This document shows, piece by piece, positions 1-8,644 of a stretch of 64,000 nucleotides of DNA. The position numbers and the translations under genes were made by a program. This DNA comes from Oricola thermophila (GTDB lineage Bacteria > Pseudomonadota > Alphaproteobacteria > Rhizobiales > Rhizobiaceae). Position 1 is the first letter of the stretch. Each line of letters starts with the position of its first letter. The notes beneath the pieces are model-generated. The model worked only from the letters and a program-made list of their open reading frames with translations. It was not told the origin of the DNA and searched no databases. The stretch covers positions 3,596,001 through 3,660,000 of the forward strand of contig NZ_CP054836.1 of assembly GCF_013358405.1 (NCBI RefSeq), read 5' to 3'.

Positions 1-2
1 AG

Positions 3-413
3 GTCGGCTCGCCGCGCACGCTGTACGAGAAACCGGAAAACCTGTTCGTGGCCCAGTTCATCGGTTCGCCGAAGATGAACATCCTGCCGTGCTCCACCGG
101 CGACGGAAAGTTTCACCTGCCCGGCCAGGGCAGCGGGCCGTTCGACCGCGGACCGGGAAAGGCCGCGGTCAAGCTCGGCATCCGGCCGGAACACATAGAA
201 CTGACCGACCCGGAGGGGGCGGTGTGCCGGGGTCGTGTCGAGGTGACGGAATATCTCGGTGCCGACACCTATCTCTATCTCGATTGCGGCGAGGCGGGAC
301 AGCTGGTCGTGCGCACCGATGACGCGCCCGCTGACATCAGGGGCAGGACGGTGGGCCTGTCCTTCGATCCGGCACGGCTGCATTTCTTCGATTCCGAGGG
401 GCGAGTCGTCTAG
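3..413 (+). CDS. ABC transporter ATP-binding protein, C-terminal part (UgpC/MalK type), 5' truncated by window
   Basis: Only the last 136 codons are in the window, so this is the tail of the gene. The visible part begins at the conserved end of the nucleotide-binding domain (VGSPRTLYEKPENLFVAQFIG) and continues into a TOBE/OB-fold regulatory domain (KLGIRPEHIEL, then EVTEYLGADTYLYL). This layout is that of MalK/UgpC-type ATPases that energise importers for sugars, glycerol phosphate or related solutes. The substrate cannot be told from the tail, because permease and binding-protein genes would lie to the left of the window. It ends at a TAG and is followed by about 175 bases without a gene, so it appears to be the last gene of its operon. 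Confidence 0.9.
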   Translation, partial: VGSPRTLYEKPENLFVAQFIGSPKMNILPCSTGDGKFHLPGQGSGPFDRGPGKAAVKLGIRPEHIELTDPEGAVCRGRVEVTEYLGADTYLYLDCGEAGQLVVRTDDAPADIRGRTVGLSFDPARLHFFDSEGRVV

Positions 414-588
414 GAAACGCCTTCCGGTCGGGACGGCGGAAGCGGAACCCGGAGACGAATGCCCTTTCCTCCGAGGGAACCCGGCGCTATCAACGGTGCG
501 CGAGCCGTCAGGGGCAGGCCCAGGCGGTCCTGGCTCGCGATCGTCGGACGCCGCCGATGCGGTACGGGCCAAGCGGGGAACAAGCACG

Positions 589-1287
589 ATGACCGGCCAC
601 TTTTTCGATATGCCCGAACTCCCGGCAATTCCCGTCAGGGGGGCGGACAGGACTTTTCCCGTTCGGCGGATATTCTGCGTCGGCCGGAACTATGCGGCGC
701 ATGCCGCCGAGATGGGGCATGAGGTGGATCGCGAGGCGCCGTTCTACTTCACGAAATCGCCCTTCGCGCTGGCGCACTCCGGGGCGACGATTCCCTATCC
801 TCCGGGAACCGGGAATTTCCACCACGAAATGGAACTCGCGCTGGCCATCGGCAAACCGGTGTTCAGGGCGGGGCCGGAAGAGGCCGCCCGTGCGATCTTC
901 GGCTATGCCTGCGCTCTCGACATGACGCGGCGGGACCTTCAGCAGGCAGAACGCGTCAAGCAGCGCCCGTGGGATCTCGGCAAGGACGCGGAGAACTCGG
1001 CCGTCGTGGCGCCGATCACCCGCGCCGCGGAATTCGGCGCGGTCGGCGACCAGCGCATACACCTCGAGGTCAACGGCCGGACACGGCAGGATGCAACCTT
1101 GGCGGAGATGATCTGGAAGGTCGACGAAATCATCAGCCACCTGTCCGGCTTCTATCATCTGGCTCCCGGCGACGTGATCATGACCGGCACGCCGGCCGGG
1201 GTCGGACCCGTGGTCGCCGGCGACCGGATCACCGGCGGCATCGACGGTCTCGACGATATCGCGCTGACGATCGGCGAGCCGGAATGA
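589..1287 (+). CDS. Fumarylacetoacetate hydrolase family protein (fumarylpyruvate hydrolase-like)
   Basis: 232 residues from the ATG at 589, which I prefer to the upstream start of the open frame because the family signature (RIFCVGRNYAAHAAEMG) then falls near the N-terminus as usual. The short single-domain form hydrolyses C-C bonds of dioxo acids from aromatic ring cleavage; the PFYFTKSPFAL stretch resembles fumarylpyruvate hydrolases of the gentisate and salicylate pathways. The metal ligands expected of the family are present: E80 and E82 in HHEMEL, and D111. The TGTPAGVG motif near the C-terminus is also typical. It lies directly upstream of a TRAP transporter and a phenylpropanoid-type CoA ligase, which fits an aromatic-catabolism context, but the exact substrate is inference. 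Confidence 0.85.
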   Translation: MTGHFFDMPELPAIPVRGADRTFPVRRIFCVGRNYAAHAAEMGHEVDREAPFYFTKSPFALAHSGATIPYPPGTGNFHHEMELALAIGKPVFRAGPEEAARAIFGYACALDMTRRDLQQAERVKQRPWDLGKDAENSAVVAPITRAAEFGAVGDQRIHLEVNGRTRQDATLAEMIWKVDEIISHLSGFYHLAPGDVIMTGTPAGVGPVVAGDRITGGIDGLDDIALTIGEPE

Positions 1288-1472
1288 CGCGCCTTCTCCT
1301 CTCGCGCGGCTGAAGGGTGTTGCCGACGGCACGCGGCTTTCCGGCCGATTCCGGTCGGCCGTTCGCCCGCCACGCGCATGAATCGAGCAGGAAACGCGAC
1401 GGTCGTCCATGCCGTGTCGTGTTACAAAAAGTGGCGACAATCACAAAAAAATTGTAGCGTTTCCGAGCCAAA

Positions 1473-1487
1473 GCCGGTTAAACCGGC
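1473..1487. promoter_or_regulatory. 15-bp inverted repeat upstream of the TRAP transporter
   Basis: GCCGGTT, one central A, then AACCGGC form a perfect inverted repeat 31 bases before the dctP start. A second, weaker pair (ACAAT at 1437-1441 and ATTGT at 1451-1455) lies just upstream in an A-rich stretch. The 231-base gap between the hydrolase and dctP holds no gene and presumably carries the transporter promoter. The repeat may be an operator or a leader hairpin; nothing in the sequence decides which. Confidence 0.4.
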
Positions 1488-1518
1488 GTCTGAGTTCATA
1501 GAGGAGGAGGAGCCCCAA

Positions 1519-2574
1519 ATGAATTTCATCCGTAGAAATCTGCTTGGTCTGGCCGGTCTCGCCGGCCTGTCGGCCCTTGCGGCCGGCCTCGGCACCGCCC
1601 AGGCCACGGCCCAGGAAGTGACGCTGCGGCTGCACCAGTTCCTTCCTGCACAGGCCAATGTGCCGAAACACGTGCTCGACGTCTGGGCCGACAAGGTCGA
1701 GGCCGATTCCGACGGACGCATCAAGATCCAGCGCTTTCCGTCCATGCAGCTCGGCGGCACCCCGCCGGAGCTGATCGACCAGGCGATCGACGGCGTTGCC
1801 GATATCGTATGGACCGTCGCCGGCTACACGCCGGGCCGGTTCCCGCGGGCGGAGGTGTTCGAGCTTCCCTTCATGATGACCAATGCCGAGGCCACGTCCC
1901 GGGCCTACTGGGAGCTGGCCGAGAAGGAAATGTTCGACCAGGACTTCAAGGACTTCCACGTCCTTGCCGTCTGGGTGCACGGACCGGGCGTCATCCACTC
2001 GAACAACCCCATTCGCACGGTCGGGGATCTCAACGGCGTGAAGCTGCGGGCGCCGACGCGCACGACGAACATGCTGTTCTCGTCTCTGGGCGCGACGCCG
2101 GTCGGCATGCCGGTCCCGGCGATCCCGGAAGCGCTGTCGAAGGGCGTGGTCGACGGTGCCGTCATCCCCTGGGAAGTGGCCGGCATCCTCAAGGTGGGCG
2201 AACTGGTCAACAACCATACAGAGTTCGGCGGTGCCTCGCTCTACACGACCTCCTTCATCTTCGCGATGAACAAGGAGCGCTACGAAAGCCTGCCGGACGA
2301 CCTGAAGGCCGTGATCGATGCCAATTCGGGCATCGAGTTCTCTGCCTTTGCGGGAAAGACCCAGGCCGCCTATGATGCGCCTATCCGCAAGGATGCGGTC
2401 GAGCGGGGCAACAACATCATCGAGCTTTCCGAGGAAGAGGTCCAGGAATGGCGCGATGCCTCCCAGGCGACCTTAGACGCCTGGGTCAAGGAACTCGACG
2501 AAAGGGGACTCGACGGTACCGCTCTTCTCGAAGAGGCGCGTGCGCTGATTTCCAAGTACACCGAGGGTAACTGA
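1519..2574 (+). CDS. TRAP transporter periplasmic substrate-binding protein (DctP family)
   Basis: 351 residues. The ATG at 1519 follows a strong GAGGAGGAGG ribosome-binding site. An N-terminal export signal is visible (basic IRR, then a leucine/alanine-rich core, cleavage near ATAQ); the twin arginine followed by NLLG could also allow Tat export. The mature part has the DctP hallmarks: a run ending in LRAPTR around residues 175-180, whose arginine normally binds the substrate carboxylate, then GATPVGMPVPAIPEAL. It is followed by both membrane subunits in the usual order. DctP proteins bind organic acids in the periplasm; relatives such as TarP bind hydroxycinnamates. Given the neighbouring CoA ligase, a phenylpropanoid acid is the best guess for the ligand. 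Confidence 0.92.
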   Translation: MNFIRRNLLGLAGLAGLSALAAGLGTAQATAQEVTLRLHQFLPAQANVPKHVLDVWADKVEADSDGRIKIQRFPSMQLGGTPPELIDQAIDGVADIVWTVAGYTPGRFPRAEVFELPFMMTNAEATSRAYWELAEKEMFDQDFKDFHVLAVWVHGPGVIHSNNPIRTVGDLNGVKLRAPTRTTNMLFSSLGATPVGMPVPAIPEALSKGVVDGAVIPWEVAGILKVGELVNNHTEFGGASLYTTSFIFAMNKERYESLPDDLKAVIDANSGIEFSAFAGKTQAAYDAPIRKDAVERGNNIIELSEEEVQEWRDASQATLDAWVKELDERGLDGTALLEEARALISKYTEGN

Positions 2575-2580
2575 CACCGT

Positions 2581-2612
2581 GGCGGCTCCGGGTTCCCCGA
2601 CCCGGAGCCGCC
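2581..2612 (+). other. Strong intercistronic stem-loop between dctP and dctQ
   Basis: GGCGGCTCCGGG (2581-2592) pairs perfectly with CCCGGAGCCGCC (2601-2612) around an 8-base loop. There is no T-run, so it is not a classical terminator. Stable hairpins after binding-protein genes commonly protect the upstream mRNA and raise binding-protein levels over permease levels; that role here is inference. Confidence 0.6.
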
Positions 2613-2645
2613 CGACGCATTCCGGGGGCTCGGAGGGGACCTTTC

Positions 2646-3224
2646 ATGCTCAGGATCATGGAGTGGCTTGCCCGCACCCTGGCCATTGTCGGCGGACTGG
2701 TGCTTGCCGCGCTCGTATTGCTGACCTGTATCAGCGTCATCGGACGGGGCTGCAACACGCTCGGGCATTCCGATTTCATGGCGGAAGCTGCGCCCGGCCT
2801 GGCCGCCATGCTGACGCGCCTGGGGCCGGTTAACGGCGATTTCGAGCTGGTCGAGGCGGGAATCGCGTTTGCCATATTCGCCTTCCTGCCGATCTGCCAG
2901 CTGCATGGCGGGCATGCCACGGTGGACATCTTCACCAACCAGATGCCCAGAAGGCTCAACCGCTTCATCGTGGTGTTCTGGGAGGTCATCCTGACTCTGG
3001 TGCTGATCCTGATCTGCTGGCGCCTCCACGAGGGGCTGCAGTCCAAGATGTCGAACGGCGAGACAACCTACCTGCTCCAGTTCCCGATCTGGTGGGCCTA
3101 TGCGGCCAGCTTTTTCGCGTCGGTCTGCGCCGCCATCGTGGGCGTCTATTGCGCGGCAGCACGTGTCGCGAGCCTTGTCACCGGAAAACACTACCTGCCG
3201 CACACCGAAGGAGCGATGCATTGA
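2646..3224 (+). CDS. TRAP transporter small permease subunit (DctQ family)
   Basis: 192 residues with four predicted membrane segments: about residues 13-33, 71-92 (AIFAFLPICQLHGGHATVDI), 105-125 and 145-170. The motif GHATVDIFT around residue 97 is the conserved cytoplasmic-loop signature of DctQ. It starts at ATG 2646 with GGAGGGGA six bases upstream. The insertion between segments 1 and 2 is longer than in minimal DctQ proteins. It sits between the binding protein and the large permease, and its TGA overlaps the proposed TTG start of dctM. Confidence 0.9.
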   Translation: MLRIMEWLARTLAIVGGLVLAALVLLTCISVIGRGCNTLGHSDFMAEAAPGLAAMLTRLGPVNGDFELVEAGIAFAIFAFLPICQLHGGHATVDIFTNQMPRRLNRFIVVFWEVILTLVLILICWRLHEGLQSKMSNGETTYLLQFPIWWAYAASFFASVCAAIVGVYCAAARVASLVTGKHYLPHTEGAMH

Positions 3225-4537
3225 GCATGCTCGAGCTGGGATACCTGTCTTTCCCGATCCTTCTTGTCCTGATTTTCCTGCGCGCGCCGATCGGTCTCGC
3301 GATGATGATCTGCGGTATCGGCGGACTCTATCTTGCCATGGGCGGTCCGACGATGGTGCTCGCCAAGCTGAAGACCGAGACCTACACGACGTTTTCCAGC
3401 TACTCGCTTTCCATCATTCCGATGTTCCTGCTGATGGGCCAGTTTGCCACGCTGTCGGGAATGTCCGCGGCCCTGTTCAAGGCGGCGGAAAGCTGGCTCG
3501 GGCACCGGCGCGGCGGCGTCGCGATGGCCGCCGTCGGCGCATGCGCGGGCTTCGGCGCGATCTGTGGTTCATCGCTTGCCACGGCGGCGACAATGAGCCG
3601 GGTGGCGCTTCCGGAGCTGCGTCGCTACGGCTATTCGGGCGGGTTCTCGACGGCGACGCTCGCCGCCGGTGGCACGCTGGGCATCCTGATCCCGCCGTCG
3701 GTGATCCTCGTCATCTACGCAATCCTTACCGAGCAGAACATCGCCAAGCTGTTCCTCGCGGCCTTCGTTCCCGGCATCCTCGCCGCGGTCGGTTACATGA
3801 TCACCATCTCGATCTATGTTCGGCTCTTTCCCGACGCCGCAGGCACGCGCGAGCCGCAGCCCTATTCGGAGCGCATCCGCGCCCTGCTCGATGTCTGGCC
3901 GGTCCTTCTCGTGTTCCTCGTTGTCGTCGGCGGCATCTATCTCGGCTGGTTCACGCCAACGGAAGGCGCGGCGGTCGGTGCGGCGGGCACCGGGCTGATC
4001 GCCTTCGTTTCCGGCAACCTGAACTGGAAGGTGTTCGTGGAGAGCATCATGGCCACGGCGATGTCGACCGCGATGATCTTCTTCATCGTGCTGGGTGCCG
4101 GCTTCTATAATTCCTTCCTGGCGCTCACCCAGGTGCCGCAGGAGCTTTCCAGCTTCGTGGTCAGCCAGGGCTTCAGCCCGTGGGTCGTGCTGGTGCTGAT
4201 CCTGCTGTTCTACCTGGTCTTCGGCTGCCTGATGGACTCCCTGTCGATGATCCTTCTGACGATCCCGATCTTCTTTCCGGTCGTCAGCTCGCTCGATTTC
4301 GGCCTGTCGCCCGAACACCTGGCGATCTGGTTCGGCATTCTCGTCCTGATCGTCGTGGAGGTCGGGCTCATCACCCCGCCCGTCGGGATGAATCTCTTCA
4401 TCATCAATTCGATGGACCGTGAAACGCCAATGGTCGAGACCTACAAGAGCGTGCTGTTCTTCGTCGGCTCCGACATCGTTCGCGTCATCCTGCTCGTGAT
4501 GTTTCCTGCCATCACGCTGTTCCTGCTGCCGGCCTGA
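3221..4537 (+). CDS. TRAP transporter large permease (DctM family)
   Basis: 438 residues, a polytopic membrane protein with about 11-13 hydrophobic segments and the DctM motifs GSSLATAATMSRVALPEL and GGTLGILIPPSVILVIY. It is the sodium-dependent transport channel of the TRAP system. Start choice: TTG at 3221 overlaps the dctQ stop and lies seven bases after AAGGAG (3208-3213); ATG at 3227 is the alternative but is 13 bases away. It is the last transporter gene; about 100 bases of unusually AT-rich DNA follow before the MarR gene. Confidence 0.93.
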   Translation: MSMLELGYLSFPILLVLIFLRAPIGLAMMICGIGGLYLAMGGPTMVLAKLKTETYTTFSSYSLSIIPMFLLMGQFATLSGMSAALFKAAESWLGHRRGGVAMAAVGACAGFGAICGSSLATAATMSRVALPELRRYGYSGGFSTATLAAGGTLGILIPPSVILVIYAILTEQNIAKLFLAAFVPGILAAVGYMITISIYVRLFPDAAGTREPQPYSERIRALLDVWPVLLVFLVVVGGIYLGWFTPTEGAAVGAAGTGLIAFVSGNLNWKVFVESIMATAMSTAMIFFIVLGAGFYNSFLALTQVPQELSSFVVSQGFSPWVVLVLILLFYLVFGCLMDSLSMILLTIPIFFPVVSSLDFGLSPEHLAIWFGILVLIVVEVGLITPPVGMNLFIINSMDRETPMVETYKSVLFFVGSDIVRVILLVMFPAITLFLLPA

Positions 4538-4573
4538 GGGGCCGGCGCGGAGGGCCGCTCAAACCATCTTTAC

Positions 4574-4597
4574 GTTATAATTGTTATGCCTTATAAC
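4574..4597. promoter_or_regulatory. AT-rich inverted repeat, candidate MarR operator and promoter
   Basis: GTTATAA (4574-4580) and TTATAAC (4591-4597) form a perfect 7-bp inverted repeat with a 10-base spacer, and an exact TATAAT hexamer lies at 4576-4581. The site is 42 bases upstream of the MarR-family gene in DNA far richer in A and T than its surroundings. MarR proteins usually repress their own promoters by binding such palindromes, so autoregulation of the regulator-ligase-dehydrogenase unit is likely. No good -35 hexamer is visible for the + strand. Confidence 0.5.
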
Positions 4598-4639
4598 ATT
4601 TATGACTAATACCCATTCCGGCAGGGCGGGAGGAGGCGC

Positions 4640-5137
4640 GTGCCAAGACAGACTTCCAGTGAGAAAGGGCATGTCGGCATTTCCGACAGTACCCTGCGCG
4701 GTTTCGCCGGCTACAACATGAAACGCAGTTTCAACGTCGTGCAGGCGGACCTGGCGCGTACGCTTGAGCCGTTCGGGCTGCGCATGATCACTTTCACCGC
4801 GCTCATCCTGATCGTGGACAACCCCGATCTCAGCCAGACGCAGCTGGCCAGCGCTCTCACCGTCGAGCGGTCCAATCTCGTCACCATCGTCGACGATCTC
4901 GAGGGCAAGGGCTGGATTGTCCGCAATCCGGCGCCGAACGACCGGCGAAGTCACGCCCTACGTGCCACGCGGGAAGGGCACCGCATGTGCGAGCGGGCGG
5001 TGAAAGCGGCAAGAGAGCATGAAGAAAGGTTGCTGGCCGCACTCGGGAAAGCGGAGCGGGAGACATTCATCGCCGCCTTGCAAACGATCGAGAGGGCGAA
5101 ACGGGAGGAACAAGATGGTACGGACGGAAAGCTATAG
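4640..5137 (+). CDS. MarR family transcriptional regulator
   Basis: 165 residues starting at GTG 4640, with overlapping GGGAGG/AGGAGG just upstream. A winged helix-turn-helix core is visible: DNPDLSQTQLASALTVERSNLVTIVDDLEGKGW, followed by the wing RNPAPNDRRSHALRAT that is diagnostic of MarR. It is a probable dimeric repressor released by an aromatic ligand or its CoA thioester, as for FerR, CouR and HcaR in hydroxycinnamate degradation. Its last 23 bases overlap the start of the CoA ligase gene, so the two are co-transcribed and probably co-regulated. Confidence 0.92.
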   Translation: MPRQTSSEKGHVGISDSTLRGFAGYNMKRSFNVVQADLARTLEPFGLRMITFTALILIVDNPDLSQTQLASALTVERSNLVTIVDDLEGKGWIVRNPAPNDRRSHALRATREGHRMCERAVKAAREHEERLLAALGKAERETFIAALQTIERAKREEQDGTDGKL

Positions 5138-6938
5138 ATCGCACAATGTCGTTCGCGAGGATCGGCCGGACGGTTCGATCATCCTGACCTCGGGCCACGA
5201 GCTGGGCGAGGTCGCCGATACGACCGGCGACTGGTTGCACAGGTGGGCGGGCGAGGCTCCCGACCGCGTGTTCCTGGCCGAGCGTTCCGGTCCCGGTTGG
5301 CGTGAGGAAAGCTATTCGGCGGTACTGGAAAAGGTGCGCGCGATTGCCGCTGCGCTGGTCGGTCGCGGCCTGAATGCCGATACGCCGATCCTGATCATGT
5401 CCGGCAATGGCGTCGATCACGGGCTGCTTTCGCTGGCCGCGCAATATGCAGGCATCCCGGTCGTTCCCGTCGCCGAACAATACGCCCTGATCCCCGGAGC
5501 CCACGACCGGTTGCGTCATGTCATCGATCTGGTGCGTCCGTCGCTGGCCTATGCCGTGGATGCGGGGGAATATGCCGAGGCCATTGCGCTGAAGGAGCTG
5601 GAGGGCGTGGAAATCGTCGCCAGCCGGCCCGGATCGTCGCGCGCCACGCCGTTCGACGATTTGCTGCGTGGCGACGCCGGCATCGATGTCGATGCCGTCC
5701 ACGCAGGCGTGGGGCCGGACAGCGTGGTCAAGATCCTGATGACATCCGGTTCGACATCGCATCCCAAGGGCGTGCCGACGACGCACCGCATGATGTGCGT
5801 CAACCAGACCCAGATGGCCGATGCTCTGCCCTTCCTTCGCGAGCGCCCGCCGGTGATCGTGGACTGGCTGCCGTGGAACCATGTTTTCGGTGGCAGCCAC
5901 AACTTTAACATGATGCTGGCCAATGGCGGCAGCCTCTACATCGATGACGGCAAGCCGGTAAAGGGGCGTTTCGAGCGGACGCTCGAGAACCTTTCAATGG
6001 TGACCGGCACGCTGGCCTTCAACGTGCCGGTAGGGTTTTCCATGCTGCTTGGCGCATTGCGTGCCGACGACAGTCTCCGACGGCGTTTCTTCGCCGACCT
6101 CGACCTTGTCTTCTATGCCGGGGCATCCCTGCCACAGGAGGTCTGGGAGGGCTTCGAGCAAATGGCCGTCGAGGTAAAGGGATCGGTGCCGCTGATGACC
6201 TCGAGCTGGGGGCTGACAGAAACCGCGCCCGCCTGCCTGCTGCAGCACGAGCCGACCTCGCGGTCCGGCATTGTCGGCGTTCCGCTCAACGGCATCTCGG
6301 TGAAGCTGCTGCCGGACGAGGACATGCGCTGCGAGGTGCGCGTGAAGGGGCCCAATATCATGTCCGGCTATATCGGGGATGCCGGAAAGGCCGCCGGAAG
6401 CTTCGACGAGGAAGGCTATTTCGTCACCGGCGACGCGATGCGGTTCGTCGATCCGGAGCGGCCGGAAAAGGGTTTGCGCTTCGACGGGCGAATTTCCGAG
6501 GACTTCAAGCTTCTGACCGGGACATGGGTGCGGGCCGCGGCGTTGCGGCTTGACCTGCTTTCCTGCCTGTCGCCGCTTGCGGCCGACCTCGTCATTACCG
6601 GGCATGACCGCAACGAGATCGGCGTGCTGGTGTTTCCGGACAGGCAGGCGCTCGCCGATGCCGGCTACGCCCCCGAAGAGGCGGGCGGCGCATTGACCGA
6701 TCCGGGTCTCTCGGCGGAGATCGCCCGTCGCCTTGCCGAACGGGCCCGGACGGCAACAGGCTCCTCGACACGGGTCGCGCGCGCGCTGGTGATGGCGGAA
6801 CCCGCGTCCCTCGGCGAGGGCGAAATGACCGCCAAGGGAAGTCTCAACGCGCGCAAGGTCCTGACGCGCAGGGCCGCATTGCTGGATCGTCTCTACGACG
6901 ACGACGATCCGGCGACCATTCGTATCCAGGGAGCCTGA
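5115..6938 (+). CDS. Feruloyl-CoA synthase-like acyl-CoA ligase
   Basis: 607 residues of the adenylate-forming (ANL) superfamily. The AMP-binding P-loop reads MTSGSTSHPKGVPTTH, the following motif is WLPWNHVFGGSHNFN, and SSWGLTETAP forms the A5 region. The C-terminal part RISEDFKLLTGTWVRAAALR replaces the usual hinge and is characteristic of feruloyl-CoA synthases, which activate ferulate, p-coumarate or caffeate with ATP and CoA. ATG 5115 has GGGAGG six bases upstream and overlaps the end of the MarR gene. The acyl-CoA dehydrogenase starts one base after its stop. Family assignment is firm; the precise phenylpropanoid substrate is inferred. Confidence 0.85.
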   Translation: MVRTESYRSHNVVREDRPDGSIILTSGHELGEVADTTGDWLHRWAGEAPDRVFLAERSGPGWREESYSAVLEKVRAIAAALVGRGLNADTPILIMSGNGVDHGLLSLAAQYAGIPVVPVAEQYALIPGAHDRLRHVIDLVRPSLAYAVDAGEYAEAIALKELEGVEIVASRPGSSRATPFDDLLRGDAGIDVDAVHAGVGPDSVVKILMTSGSTSHPKGVPTTHRMMCVNQTQMADALPFLRERPPVIVDWLPWNHVFGGSHNFNMMLANGGSLYIDDGKPVKGRFERTLENLSMVTGTLAFNVPVGFSMLLGALRADDSLRRRFFADLDLVFYAGASLPQEVWEGFEQMAVEVKGSVPLMTSSWGLTETAPACLLQHEPTSRSGIVGVPLNGISVKLLPDEDMRCEVRVKGPNIMSGYIGDAGKAAGSFDEEGYFVTGDAMRFVDPERPEKGLRFDGRISEDFKLLTGTWVRAAALRLDLLSCLSPLAADLVITGHDRNEIGVLVFPDRQALADAGYAPEEAGGALTDPGLSAEIARRLAERARTATGSSTRVARALVMAEPASLGEGEMTAKGSLNARKVLTRRAALLDRLYDDDDPATIRIQGA

Positions 6939-6939
6939 A

Positions 6940-8553
6940 ATGAAGCCGTTTTCGACACCGGTCGCGGACATGCTGTTCTCCCTGAACGAAGTGGCAGGGG
7001 CAAGGCGCATAACGGGATGGGACGACGAACTCGCCGGCGAGATCGCCGGCCATTTCGCGGTGTTCGCCGAGGGTGAAATCGCGCCGCTCGACGAGCCGGG
7101 TGACGTGCAGGGCGCCCGGCTGGAAAACGGCCGCGTGCGCATGCCGGACGGTTTCAGGCATGCCTATGATGCCTGGGTCGAACAGGGCTGGCCGGGTCTG
7201 ACCGCGCCGGAGGAATTTGGCGGGCAGGGCATGGGCGGAGCGATCGCGGCGCTGGTCAGCGAAATATTTTCCGGGGCTTGCCACTCCTTGCAGATGGTGG
7301 TGGGGCTTGTTCCCGGCGCGATCCGCACAATCATGCGGTTCGGAACCGACGATCAGAAGACTCGGATGGTCCCGCCGCTTGCCAGCGGTGAATGGCTTGC
7401 CACGATGTGTCTTACCGAACCGGGTGCCGGCTCGGACCTGTCGCGCATTCGCTGCCGCGCGACCGAGGCCGCCGACGGCTGGCGCATCGACGGCGAGAAG
7501 ATTTTCATTTCCGGTGGCGACCAGGACCTGAGCCGGGGCATCCTGCATCTCGTTCTCGCGCGCACCTCCGACAACGGCATCAAGGGCTTGTCGCTTTTCC
7601 TGTGCCACTCTGAACGAAGCGACGGCAGCCGAAACGGTGTGTCGGTCGCGCGTATCGAGGAGAAGATGGGCCTGCATGCCTCGCCGACCTGCCAGCTGGT
7701 TTTCGACGGCGCCGAAGCGGAGCTTGTCGGCAGGCCGGGCGAGGGGTTGAGGGCGATGTTCACGCTTATGAACCACGCGCGCCTCGATGTCGCATTGCAA
7801 GGCGCGGCGCATGCCGCCCGTGCCCATGACATTGCGAGCGCCTATGCTGCCGAACGGATCCAGGGACGAAACGGAGACGGACAACCGGCGAAGCTGGAAG
7901 AGCACGCCGACGTGCGGCGCATGCTGGACCGGATGGATTCGCTGGCCATCGGCGCCCGCGCGATCGCGCATCTTGCGCTGGTCGTCCTGGAAACCGGAGA
8001 GAATCCCGGTCTGGTCGAGTTCCTGACGCCGGTCGCCAAGGTGTTCTGCACCGAAGCCGGCATGGAGGCGGCCGAACTCGGCGTGCAGGTGCTCGGCGGC
8101 TATGGCTATCTGCGGGAATACCGGGTCGAGCAGACATGTCGCGACGCGCGGATCACCGCGATCTACGAGGGCGCCAACGGAATTCATGCCGGCGCACTGG
8201 CGGGGCGGGGCCTGCGCGTCGGCGACGGCGCGGAGTCCTTTGCCGGCCTGATTGCCGGAATCGCGGACGAGACAGGTTCGGTATCCGTCGGCGACGCGGC
8301 GAAGCTCTGGGTCGAGGCGCGCGACAAGGTGCGAGAAGCCGGGGATACCGGCGCGCTGGCGCATGATTTCATGCAACTGACCGGGTTGGTCCTGTTCCTG
8401 GCGGTCTGGGCCCGGATCGGCGCAAGAAGCGGGCAATCGCCGCAGCCGGCACGCTATGCCCGAGTGGCGGCAAGTGTCGCCCGCCGCACCCCGCACGACA
8501 TACGGGCCGCATGGGGCAAGCTGATGGCAGAGGCCGCTTTTCGGGGAAGTTGA
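6940..8553 (+). CDS. Acyl-CoA dehydrogenase family protein
   Basis: 537 residues, longer than ordinary acyl-CoA dehydrogenases (about 380) because of an extra C-terminal helical region, as in the DmdC/FadE-like subgroup. The flavin/substrate motif CLTEPGAGSDL and the C-terminal EQTCRDARITAIYEGANGIH are present; E410 in IYEGANG is the likely catalytic base. It is translationally coupled to the CoA ligase (ATG one base after TGA). In Acinetobacter hca clusters a comparable dehydrogenase oxidises dihydro-hydroxycinnamoyl-CoA to the unsaturated thioester. A similar role is plausible here, but general acyl-CoA oxidation cannot be excluded. Confidence 0.85.
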   Translation: MKPFSTPVADMLFSLNEVAGARRITGWDDELAGEIAGHFAVFAEGEIAPLDEPGDVQGARLENGRVRMPDGFRHAYDAWVEQGWPGLTAPEEFGGQGMGGAIAALVSEIFSGACHSLQMVVGLVPGAIRTIMRFGTDDQKTRMVPPLASGEWLATMCLTEPGAGSDLSRIRCRATEAADGWRIDGEKIFISGGDQDLSRGILHLVLARTSDNGIKGLSLFLCHSERSDGSRNGVSVARIEEKMGLHASPTCQLVFDGAEAELVGRPGEGLRAMFTLMNHARLDVALQGAAHAARAHDIASAYAAERIQGRNGDGQPAKLEEHADVRRMLDRMDSLAIGARAIAHLALVVLETGENPGLVEFLTPVAKVFCTEAGMEAAELGVQVLGGYGYLREYRVEQTCRDARITAIYEGANGIHAGALAGRGLRVGDGAESFAGLIAGIADETGSVSVGDAAKLWVEARDKVREAGDTGALAHDFMQLTGLVLFLAVWARIGARSGQSPQPARYARVAASVARRTPHDIRAAWGKLMAEAAFRGS

Positions 8554-8644
8554 GACAACGGACGGGGCGCGAACGTGTTTGCGCCGCACAATGTTTGACG
8601 ATAAAGACTCTCACCTGACGTTAACGCCAGACCGGGTTAGAGCC

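Noticed and set aside
6844..8589. 581-codon open frame on the - strand opposite the acyl-CoA dehydrogenase
   Set aside because: No motif or ribosome-binding site; the + strand gene is well supported by the dehydrogenase signature and coupling to the ligase.
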